Source of the DNA: Nonomuraea sp. NBC_00507
GTDB lineage: Bacteria > Actinomycetota > Actinomycetes > Streptosporangiales > Streptosporangiaceae
DNA: 64,000 nucleotides
Assembly: GCF_036013525.1 (NCBI RefSeq)
Contig: NZ_CP107853.1
Coordinates: forward strand, 5,704,001-5,768,000
Direction of reading: 5' to 3'
In this document: positions 56,159 to 63,465 of the stretch, in pieces
Layout: every line of letters begins with the position of its first letter
Numbering within the stretch: the stretch's first letter is position 1
Translations under genes and position numbers: made by a program
The notes under the pieces: generated by a model
The model's database searches: none
The model's input: the letters and a program-made list of their open reading frames with translations, nothing else
Told to the model about the DNA's origin: nothing

Positions 56159-56505
56159 GCCTGCCCCTTCAAGGCGACGCCGGGAGGCAGGTTGGGCGGC
56201 GCGTCGGACGGCACGACGTAGACGACGTCGTCCTCGACCACCACGCGGTGTGTGCGGACGGGGCGCTTGGCAGGCGGCGCGTCGACCTTGCCGGTCCTGA
56301 GGTCGAAGCGTGAGGCGTGCAGGGGGCACTCGATCTCGCAGCCCTCCAGCCAGCCGTCGGCCAGCGAGGCGTCCTGGTGGGTGCAGGTGTCGTCGATGGC
56401 GTAGATCTCGCCGTCCTCGGTGTGGAACACCGCGATGGGCGGATCGGCCTCGACCCGCAAGGCCTCACCTCGCGGCAGTGACGCCAGAGGGCACGCTGGA
56501 ATCAT
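56155..56505 (-). CDS. Rieske-type 2Fe-2S ferredoxin
   Basis: A 116-residue ferredoxin with Rieske ligands Cys41, His43, Cys60 and His63 (CTHQDASL ... CPLHASRFD). It carries electrons from the FAD reductase to the oxygenase GbcA. First gene of the six-gene operon ferredoxin-reductase-mscR-MBL-gbcA-fdhF. ATG 56505 is chosen; the frame upstream to 56541 overlaps the operator. Confidence 0.9.
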   Translation of the reverse strand: MIPACPLASLPRGEALRVEADPPIAVFHTEDGEIYAIDDTCTHQDASLADGWLEGCEIECPLHASRFDLRTGKVDAPPAKRPVRTHRVVVEDDVVYVVPSDAPPNLPPGVALKGQA

Positions 56506-56520
56506 CGAGTCACACCCCGG

Positions 56521-56584
56521 TTTCGCAAAGAGAAACGTCAAGCGCTATACGCAACAGCGTGAGGGTGCGGAATTCAGATGTCAA
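56521..56584 (-). promoter_or_regulatory. Promoter/operator of the Rieske betaine monooxygenase operon
   Basis: On the minus strand: TTGACA (56584-56579), 17 bases, CACGCT (56561-56556), then TTGCGTATAGCGCTT (56554-56540) and, 19 bp on, TTTCTCTTTGCGAAA (56535-56521), 15 bases before the ATG. The proximal site is a palindrome with TTTC/GAAA arms in place of TTGC/GCAA. Confidence 0.62.
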
Positions 56585-56716
56585 GCCTGATTTGTAGTGC
56601 TTCGTGGTGGTGCCGGTAGGTACGTCACGCCTCCCCATCGTCTACCCGACGAGGAGTGGTCTGCGCCAGAGGGCCGCTCGCGGCCTTTCGCCACCGGGAC
56701 CGACCGGCAGACGTGG

Positions 56717-56753
56717 TGAGGGGCGGAAGTGCAACAAAGGCACCTCCGCCCCT
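56717..56753 (-). terminator. Second terminator after the SDR gene
   Basis: 15-bp arms (56717-56731 with 56739-56753) with one mismatch and a 7-base loop. Confidence 0.75.
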
Positions 56754-56780
56754 CCGGCCCCTGGGAGTCAGGACCGGTGT

Positions 56781-56807
56781 GGCGAGGTGTGCCATCGGCA
56801 CCTCGCC
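56781..56807 (-). terminator. First terminator after the SDR gene
   Basis: Perfect 9-bp stem (56781-56789 with 56799-56807), about 48 bp past the SDR stop. Confidence 0.65.
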
Positions 56808-56854
56808 GGCACCGCCGACACTAACCCCGGCCACGCCCACCGGTCTGCGGAGAA

Positions 56855-57871
56855 CTACTCAGAACGGGCCGCCCACGCGGTGAGAATCGCGGCCTCCTTC
56901 TCCGGCGCGATCCCATGCGTGCTGTTGTTGCCGAAATTGCGGCGCTTCTCGGGGATCTCCCGCAACCATTCCCACGTGTCGCGTACGGTCTCCGCGACGG
57001 GACGGATGCGCAGCCCGGCCGCCTGCGCCTTGGTCGTGGGGACGTTCCAGAACGTCTCGAGCTCCGCAGACGGCGGGCCGCCCCACAGCGGCAGCTCCAC
57101 GAACGTCCCCGCGCCCTGCTCGGCCAGGAAGGCGCTGTCCACCCACACGAGCTCCGCGTCGGACCCGGTCGCCTCCTTGCACGACTCCAGCCACTCCCCG
57201 AACGTGGTCTGGCCGACCGGACCCGTCACCAGGAACCGGCCGGCCGTGCCGCGCTCGGCCTGGTCGAGCGTGAAGATCCCCAGGTCGCGCGCGTCGACGA
57301 ACTGCATCGGCGCGTCCGGCTCGCCCGGCGCCAGCACCTGCCCGCCCTGCGCGATCCTGGTCAGCCACCACGGCAGCCTGGCCACGTCCTCGCGCGGACC
57401 CAGGATGATCCCGGGCTGGACGATCAGCACGGTGCCGTCGAACCCCTGCTCGACCGCTCGCTCACAGCCTGCCTTCAGCACGCCGTAGTTGCCGTCGTCG
57501 GGCCCCGCGTCGGGCTCGCACGGCCAGATCTCCGCGTCGTCCGCCGCCGGCTTGCCGGGGAAACCGGCGAGCGCGGAGATGGTGGAGACGAACGCGTACG
57601 CGCCCGCATGCCCGGACAGCGCCCGCGCCGACGCCCCCACCACCCGCGGCACGTAACCGGACGTGTCCACCACGAAGTCCCATGAACGCCCGTCGACCAG
57701 CCGCTCGAGGTCGCCCGGTGTCTCACGGTCGCCGCGCACCACTTCTGCCCCGGGCACGTCCACGCCGCTGCGCCCTCTGTTGAATGTCGTGACCTCGTGC
57801 CCCCGGGCCAGCGCCTCCTCCACGATGGCGCGGCCCAGGAACCCAGAACCACCGATGACAAGAACCCTCAT
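56855..57871 (-). CDS. NAD-dependent epimerase/dehydratase (atypical/extended SDR)
   Basis: A 338-residue Rossmann protein: GGSGFLG (8-14) NAD site, acidic-poor strand end FNRGRSG that suggests NADP(H), and VSTISALAGFPG followed by NYGVLKAGCE, a modified YxxxK (Tyr-Gly-Val-Leu-Lys). Similar proteins are annotated as RNA-binding-like or sugar-nucleotide epimerases; the substrate is unknown. Its ATG lies 6 bp after the SulP stop, so the two are one unit. Confidence 0.83.
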   Translation of the reverse strand: MRVLVIGGSGFLGRAIVEEALARGHEVTTFNRGRSGVDVPGAEVVRGDRETPGDLERLVDGRSWDFVVDTSGYVPRVVGASARALSGHAGAYAFVSTISALAGFPGKPAADDAEIWPCEPDAGPDDGNYGVLKAGCERAVEQGFDGTVLIVQPGIILGPREDVARLPWWLTRIAQGGQVLAPGEPDAPMQFVDARDLGIFTLDQAERGTAGRFLVTGPVGQTTFGEWLESCKEATGSDAELVWVDSAFLAEQGAGTFVELPLWGGPPSAELETFWNVPTTKAQAAGLRIRPVAETVRDTWEWLREIPEKRRNFGNNSTHGIAPEKEAAILTAWAARSE

Positions 57872-57877
57872 AAGGGT

Positions 57878-60121
57878 TCATTCTTCGCCTGCGAGAACCC
57901 TTCGATCATGTGTCTTCACCGAGGGCGTAGCGCGCAGCGGCGGCACGAGGTGCACCCTGGCCGTCGCGATGTCGAAGAACAACCCCACGAGCTGCAGCTT
58001 CCCGGCTCTGACCTGCTCGTCCACCTTCCGGTACGTCCGCAGGTTCTCCAGCTGCTGCTGCACGTTGACCCGGCACAACACATCCAGGGCCCCGCTGTGC
58101 AGCCGATCGCCTTCGGTCTCGATGAACGTGGCCAGGCTGTGGTGGCCGTGCCGCAGCCACCGTCGCAGCCCCGGCAGGCTGCCCGCCTGCACGCCCGCGC
58201 TCAGCAGCCCCGCCATGGCTCCGCACCCGGAATGGCCGCACACCGTGATCGTGTGCACGCCCAGCACCTGCGTCGCGTACTCGATCGCCGCCACCACCGA
58301 GTCGTCGTGCGGCTCCGACCCCCTGCGCGGCACCAGATTGCCGATGTTGCGCACCGTGAACAGGTCGCCGGGCCCGCTGGCGGTGATCAGGCTCGGCACG
58401 ATCCTGGAGTCCGCGCACGTGATGAACAGATGCGACGGCTGCTGCTTGCGGGCCAGCTCGGTGAAGATGGGCTTCACCAGCGGCGCCGTACGCCGGTGGT
58501 ATTCGCGCGCACCGCGGGTCAGCTGGCACTCCACCTGCGTGACCCCGCCGTGGGACGACGGGGTGCGGCCGCCGAGGCGGCGGTGGCGGTGCGTCCACGG
58601 CAGCCACCACCGGTCCGGCGCCACCGGCGGCGACTTCACCGGGAACATGCGCACCCCACTGGCCGCCAGCGTGTACCACTCCTCGTGCAGCTCGTCGATG
58701 TCGACCGTGCCGCCCATCCGCTCGTGGTGCAGCCGCCAGGAGTGAATGGCCTCGAAGGCGGCGTTGTCCATGAAGTCGATGTTCAGGTCCAGGTCCACGG
58801 GCGTGCCCGCGGGCAGCGCCCGGAGCTCGTGCGTCAGCCGCGGCACGCCCAGAAACGTCAGCGACCCGGAGATCGTCACGCGCATCCGGCCGTCCCTGTC
58901 CTCGTGCTTCAGCACGGTGACCCAGGTCAGGCGGCGCAGCGCGAGCAGCGCGGCCAGCGCCAGCCCGGCCAGCACGCCCTCGGCCAGCCCGAGCAGGATC
59001 ACGGCGACCAGCGTCACCACGTAGACCGGCACCTCGCCGTGGCCGTGCACCTTCTTGACGTGGCCCAGGTTCACCATCTGCACGCCGATGAACACCAGCA
59101 GCGCCGCCAGCGCCTCCATCGGGATCAGCGTGATCGTCCAGCCGAACCCGAGCGCGAACACCAGCACCCACACCCCGTGCAAGATCGTCGAGCCGCGTGT
59201 GCGCGCTCCGGCGTGCACGTTCGCGGTGCTCCGCACGATCACCCCGGCGACCGGCAGGCCGCCCAGCGCGCCGGTGACCATGTTGGCCACACCCTGGCCG
59301 GTCAGCTCCTGGTCGAGGTCCGCACGGCGACCGCCGTGCAGGCCGTCGACCGCCACGCAGCACAGCAGCGACTCGCACCCCGCCAGCAGCGCCACCAGCA
59401 TCACCGCCGCCACGACCAGGTGCCAGTCGCCCTGCGGAAGCACCGGGAAGGCCCACTCGGTGAGACTGTCGGACAGGTCGACCCGGGTGACGTCCCAGCC
59501 GAAGGCCCATGCCGTGACCGCCGCCACCAGCAACGCGGCCAGCGGCGCGGGGATCACCTTGGCCTTCTGGGGCAGTCGCGTCCACGCCGCCAGCACCGTG
59601 ATCGTGAGCAGGCCGACCGCGACCTTGTGCCCGTGCAGGTCGGCGATCTGCCCGGGCAGCTCCATCAGGTTCGCCACGGCCGAACGTTGCGAGCTGCCGC
59701 CCAGCACCACGTGGAGCTGGGACAGCGCGATGATCACACCGACCGCCGCCAGCATGCCGTGGATGACGGCCGGCGACACCGCGAGCGCCGCCCTGGCCGC
59801 CTTGAAGACCCCCAGCACGAGCTGCACGGCTCCTGCCAGCAAGGTGATCATGCAGGTGGCCCGCCACCCGTACGTGTGCACCAGATCCACGACCACCAGG
59901 GACAACCCGGCGGCGGGCCCGCTGACCTGCACGGCCGAGCCGCCGAGCGCGCCCGCCACGATCCCGCCGACCACGGCGGCGATCAGCCCGGCGGCGAGCG
60001 GCGCCCCCGAGGCCATCGCGATGCCCAGCGAAAGGGGCACCGCGACGAGGAAAACCACGAGCGAGGCTGGCACGTCATGCCGGAGGGTGCCCAGCCAGCT
60101 ACTCTTCGTGTCGCGGAACAT
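57878..60121 (-). CDS. SulP transporter - STAS - beta-carbonic anhydrase fusion
   Basis: A 747-residue fusion. Residues about 10-410 are a SulP anion carrier with ten or more helices; about 420-520 is a STAS-like domain (DLDLNIDFMDNAAFEAIHSW); about 550-730 is a beta-class carbonic anhydrase with zinc motifs CADSRI and CGHSGCGAM. This joins bicarbonate (or sulfate) transport to CO2/bicarbonate conversion. ATG 60121 is preferred to the frame start at 60166, because TAGGGT lies 7 bases ahead on the minus strand. Confidence 0.9.
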   Translation of the reverse strand: MFRDTKSSWLGTLRHDVPASLVVFLVAVPLSLGIAMASGAPLAAGLIAAVVGGIVAGALGGSAVQVSGPAAGLSLVVVDLVHTYGWRATCMITLLAGAVQLVLGVFKAARAALAVSPAVIHGMLAAVGVIIALSQLHVVLGGSSQRSAVANLMELPGQIADLHGHKVAVGLLTITVLAAWTRLPQKAKVIPAPLAALLVAAVTAWAFGWDVTRVDLSDSLTEWAFPVLPQGDWHLVVAAVMLVALLAGCESLLCCVAVDGLHGGRRADLDQELTGQGVANMVTGALGGLPVAGVIVRSTANVHAGARTRGSTILHGVWVLVFALGFGWTITLIPMEALAALLVFIGVQMVNLGHVKKVHGHGEVPVYVVTLVAVILLGLAEGVLAGLALAALLALRRLTWVTVLKHEDRDGRMRVTISGSLTFLGVPRLTHELRALPAGTPVDLDLNIDFMDNAAFEAIHSWRLHHERMGGTVDIDELHEEWYTLAASGVRMFPVKSPPVAPDRWWLPWTHRHRRLGGRTPSSHGGVTQVECQLTRGAREYHRRTAPLVKPIFTELARKQQPSHLFITCADSRIVPSLITASGPGDLFTVRNIGNLVPRRGSEPHDDSVVAAIEYATQVLGVHTITVCGHSGCGAMAGLLSAGVQAGSLPGLRRWLRHGHHSLATFIETEGDRLHSGALDVLCRVNVQQQLENLRTYRKVDEQVRAGKLQLVGLFFDIATARVHLVPPLRATPSVKTHDRRVLAGEE

Positions 60122-60196
60122 GGAGCAAACCCTAACGCTCCACCCTCCGCGCTTTAGCTGCGTCACATGGGTTTTACGTATTCATGGCGCCGATGA

Positions 60197-61657
60197 TCAG
60201 CGGTAGTAGTCGTGCGGATAGTCCGGGTCCGAGGGGCGCCGGTGACCGCCGCCGTTGCCGTTGCCGGGGGAGGCCTGCGACTGGTTGCCGAACATGTCGC
60301 CGCCGTATCCCGGCCAGGTGGACTGGGCGCCGTTCTGCGCCGGCGGCTCGGGCCACGCGGCGCCGGGGGTGGTGGTGATGTCGCCCGTCTCGTACGCGGG
60401 GTACGAGGGCAGGGGCGTCGGCGCCGACAACATGTCGTCGTGGTTGGCCGAGACCGCCCTGCGGGGGGTGGTCGGGGCGCCGGTGTCGGGGGTCGGGCCG
60501 GTCAGCGGGTCGGAGTCGTCGGCCACCGCCCAGCCGGGGCGCACCTCGTAGGAGGTGGGGTAGGACGAGCGGCTAGCGGGCTGCTCGAACGCCGGCCAGG
60601 AGGTCCCCAAGTCGTAGGAGGGGGCCGCCGCCGGGGCGGGGTCGTCCAGGATGTCCGGCGAGGGGCTGGCGGGCCAGGAACCCGACGGGGTGGGCGTCGG
60701 CGGGGTGGTCCAGGTGGTCTCGAGCGGGTCGGCCGCACCGTTGTAGGCGGGGAACGGGTCGCTCGTCGGGGCGCCGTGGATGGGCGCGGGCTGCGCGATC
60801 GGGAACGAGCCGCTGGATGTCGGGCCCGCGGCGGGGAACGAGCCGCTGGATGTCCGGCTCGCGGCGGGGAACGAGCCGCTGGATGTCGGGCTCGCGGCAG
60901 GGAAGGACCCGCTGCCGTTCGCCGGGGAGGCGGGGCGGGAGGCCGGGACGACCGGCTGGGCGCCCAAGCCGAGGATGCTCATCACGTCGGCCGTCGGGGC
61001 CGCGAAGGTCACGGTGCGCTGATCGGCCAGGTCGGCCTGCGAGGGAGTGGCGCGCTTGGCGGGCTCGACCAGGTCGGCGAGGTTCGACGCCGCGGCGGCC
61101 GCGGGAACCTGGCGCTGCGGCAGCGGGGCTTGGACGGTGGTCGCGTCGGGGTCCACGGCGGCCACGGGCTGCGGCGCGGCCTTGCGCTCGCTGCGCCGCT
61201 CAGGGCGGCTCGGGGGTTCGGCGGCGCGCTGCGGCTCTCGCTGCCGGTCGTCGGGACGGGCCGCGGCCTTTCTGGCCGCCACGGTGCCGCCGGCGCCGAA
61301 GTTGCCCTGCTCCGCGTCGCTGCGGATGTTGGCCCAAAACTCCTCGTCCTCGTCGTCCGAGGTCGGGTTGCCCCACTCGTCGACGCCACGCCTGCCACGC
61401 TGGCCGGTCCGCACCGGTTTCGGCGCTTTGGGCGCGTCAATGGGGCTGAAGTCAGGACTGAAATTGTTCATCCGCGGCTCGTGCGCGGCGAACTCGTCCG
61501 TCGAGCGCGCGTGGGTCTGCTCCTCCTTCTCGGCCATCTCCTTCAGCCGTTCCGGAGGCAAGGAGCTCTCCCGCCTGTTCATCGAACGCATGCCCAGTGC
61601 CACGACGACGAGCACGAGGAGCACGACGGCGACCAAACTTACGATAACCGCAGTCAT
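60197..61657 (-). CDS. Single-pass membrane protein with long low-complexity tail
   Basis: A 486-residue protein with an N-terminal membrane helix (about 4-24) followed by a basic and acidic charged stretch (SSLPPERLKEMAEKEEQTHARS) and a roughly 400-residue Ala/Pro/Ser-rich disordered tail, presumably cytoplasmic. The tail holds four copies of an 11-residue unit, SGSFPAA(S/G)xTS, encoded by a 33-bp repeat. I recognise no domain and propose no function. A start at 61693 is possible, but GAGGGTGG fits ATG 61657. Confidence 0.75.
   Translation of the reverse strand: MTAVIVSLVAVVLLVLVVVALGMRSMNRRESSLPPERLKEMAEKEEQTHARSTDEFAAHEPRMNNFSPDFSPIDAPKAPKPVRTGQRGRRGVDEWGNPTSDDEDEEFWANIRSDAEQGNFGAGGTVAARKAAARPDDRQREPQRAAEPPSRPERRSERKAAPQPVAAVDPDATTVQAPLPQRQVPAAAAASNLADLVEPAKRATPSQADLADQRTVTFAAPTADVMSILGLGAQPVVPASRPASPANGSGSFPAASPTSSGSFPAASRTSSGSFPAAGPTSSGSFPIAQPAPIHGAPTSDPFPAYNGAADPLETTWTTPPTPTPSGSWPASPSPDILDDPAPAAAPSYDLGTSWPAFEQPASRSSYPTSYEVRPGWAVADDSDPLTGPTPDTGAPTTPRRAVSANHDDMLSAPTPLPSYPAYETGDITTTPGAAWPEPPAQNGAQSTWPGYGGDMFGNQSQASPGNGNGGGHRRPSDPDYPHDYYR
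60801..60920. repeat. 33-bp tandem repeat inside the low-complexity membrane protein gene
   Basis: Units begin at 60801, 60834, 60867 and 60900 (the last partial and more diverged). The period is 33 bp, so copy-number changes keep the reading frame. Confidence 0.8.
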
Positions 61658-61811
61658 TGCACCACCCTCAAAGCCATGGCCTCCCTCTGGCATCGGTGAG
61701 ATCGCGCGGCCATCGACGCGACCTGCCCCCTTTGATCACCAATGCCTAACAATTGGATCTGATTGTGTCGGACCACTATGAGCGTTGTCACACCCTACGT
61801 GAAGAATTGGT

Positions 61812-61832
61812 ACACCGTATTACCTGCGGTGT
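61812..61832 (-). terminator. Weak hairpin after the PEBP-like gene
   Basis: ACACCG (61812-61817) with CGGTGT (61827-61832), 9-base loop, just past the stop at 61841. Confidence 0.3.
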
Positions 61833-61840
61833 TCGGTCTC

Positions 61841-62410
61841 TCACTCGATGTCAACGGCTGTGAGTCGGCCGCGGGCTATGGTCTGGTCCGCGATCTGCTT
61901 CAAGATCGTGGGGAGCGGGTCGCCCTCCTGGACGTCGACCTTGCCGTTCAACGTGTAGACCGTGAAGCGGTAGCTTCCCGGGTCGCATGGAGGGTCATAA
62001 CCCACTTTTCCGTTGGTCGACCTCGCCTGCTTGATCCCGTCGTCCGGGGGGTCCTCGGAGGCACCGGGGCCCAGCTCGGTCGTGGTCGCCGGGATGTTGT
62101 AGACCACCCAGTTCACGGTCGCCTTCGACGACGCTCGCGAGTCGACCACGATGGCGATGGACTTGGCCTCGGACAGCGGCTGGCTCGACCAGCGCAGCGG
62201 CGGGCTGACCTGGCCGCCCTGGCAGGAGTATTGACGCGGCAGCGGCTTGCCGTCGCGCAACTCCGGGCTCGAGACGTTGATCTCTGCGATCTCCTGGGCC
62301 TGGGATCTGCCGATGAAACTGCCGCAACCTGACAGCGCGAACGCCGCGACCACCGTCGTCACACTGACGGCGATGCGTCGCACGAGTGATGCCGTGTTAC
62401 ACAGCCCCAT
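61841..62410 (-). CDS. YbhB/YbcL-family (PEBP-like) lipoprotein
   Basis: A 189-residue lipoprotein (lipobox LSGC) of the phosphatidylethanolamine-binding/Raf-kinase-inhibitor fold. Family blocks: PPLRWSS, AIVVDSRAS, VNWVVYNIPA, GYDPPCDPGSYRFTVYTL. The usual DPD of the ligand site is VDS here. Bacterial members have no settled function; an anion-binding or protease-inhibitor role has been proposed. ATG 62410 follows TAGCAT by 8 bases; the frame upstream is not coding-like. Confidence 0.83.
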   Translation of the reverse strand: MGLCNTASLVRRIAVSVTTVVAAFALSGCGSFIGRSQAQEIAEINVSSPELRDGKPLPRQYSCQGGQVSPPLRWSSQPLSEAKSIAIVVDSRASSKATVNWVVYNIPATTTELGPGASEDPPDDGIKQARSTNGKVGYDPPCDPGSYRFTVYTLNGKVDVQEGDPLPTILKQIADQTIARGRLTAVDIE

Positions 62411-62943
62411 GCCGGACGATGCTACGCGGATCTCGGCGGTGCACAGACCGTTTCTCGATGGTCCGTGCTCGGTAAAGGATCCGAAATCAGCCAGAATGGA
62501 GGCATCTGGAGAGTGAGCTTGACCACACCTGTGTCCTGCGCCCCACCCGTCGCGTCGAATCGGGGCGGGCCGGGGGACCCTCCCTGGCCTGCTGCGTCGC
62601 GGGGACGGAACGGCGGGCGAGATGTCGCACAGCGACCCGACAAAACGGACACTCGTTTCGGTCGTGATCCTCGGCAAAAACCAGGTGCGCCAGCTGTGCG
62701 GACGGCGGCTGCCACGTTACGTGAGGCGCTCGCGCTGCGGTGCGGTCCCGCGCTTGCCCCGGGCCTGGATGGCACGAACGTGGCGCCGCCGACGCGGCCT
62801 TGCTCGACAGCCTGCGGCCGGCCGCCACCGAGCATGGCACCAGGCCCTCGGCCCCGGCGGGCAGACACGCCGCCGCGCTCGCCGGATCTTTACCGCCCCC
62901 GCGGGCCGATCACTTCGCTGGAACGGCGGCCTAAGCTGGCCTT
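62411..62943. other. Intergenic region without a supported gene
   Basis: About 530 bp. Open frames exist on both strands because of the GC content, but they are rich in Pro, Arg and Gly, lack ribosome sites and match no family I know. I see no clear tRNA, repeat or hairpin. The 3' end carries TAAGCT (62933-62938), the likely -10 box of the PH-domain operon. Confidence 0.5.
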
Positions 62944-63465
62944 GTGACGTCAACAGGCCCGCTACGCGATCCGGCGAACCGCGTCTCGCCCAAGGCCGTG
63001 CGCCTGTGGCTGCTCGAGGCGCTGGTCGCCTTCGTGTTCTTCCTGGGCGGCTCGCTGCTGGTGTCGCGGTGGGTCGGCGGCAGCGGGTGGTCGTGGGTGC
63101 CGGACTGGTTCGCCGCGAACTCCTGGCTGCTGCCTTTGGCCGTAGTCGTGGTGACCCTGCCGTTCCTGGTGGCCGAGCCGTTCGTCCGCTACGCCGTGCA
63201 TCGCTGGGAGCTCTCAGGCGACGTCGTCTACGCCAGGTCGGGGTTCCTGACCAGGGAGTGGGTCTTCGTGCCCGTGAGCCGCATCCAGACGGTCGACAAG
63301 GGGCAAGGGTGGTTCGAGCGGATGCTCGGGCTGGCCACGCTGGAGATCCGCACCGCGTCCCATGCCGGCTCATCGACGATCAAGGGCCTGGACTACCAGG
63401 TGGCGGCGGGCCTGGCCGAGCAGCTGGCGCACCGGGCCGAGGCGCTCAGGGATGACGCCACATGA
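62944..63465 (+). CDS. Bacterial PH-domain (bPH2/YdbS-like) membrane protein
   Basis: A 173-residue protein: two membrane helices (about 24-42 and 60-80), then one bPH2 domain (YAVHRWELSGDVVYARSGFLTREWVFVPVSRIQTVDKGQGWFERMLGLATLEIRT, described by its conserved RIQTVD-x-GLATL core). GTG 62944 lies 5 bases after TAAGCT. The YdbS-YdbT pair is common in Gram-positive bacteria; function is not well known. Its stop overlaps the next ATG (ATGA). Confidence 0.87.
   Translation: MTSTGPLRDPANRVSPKAVRLWLLEALVAFVFFLGGSLLVSRWVGGSGWSWVPDWFAANSWLLPLAVVVVTLPFLVAEPFVRYAVHRWELSGDVVYARSGFLTREWVFVPVSRIQTVDKGQGWFERMLGLATLEIRTASHAGSSTIKGLDYQVAAGLAEQLAHRAEALRDDAT

Larger units (their letters stand above)
56506..56854. 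other. Intergenic region: Rieske operon promoter and twin terminators
   Basis: No gene. Holds the operator-promoter of the Rieske operon (56521-56584) and two hairpins (56717-56753, 56781-56807) that end the SDR/SulP unit. Confidence 0.7.

Noticed and set aside
62465..62947. Possible 160-residue gene between the PEBP-like and PH-domain genes
   Set aside because: Low-complexity Pro/Arg product, no ribosome site or -10 box, overlapping frames on both strands look alike.
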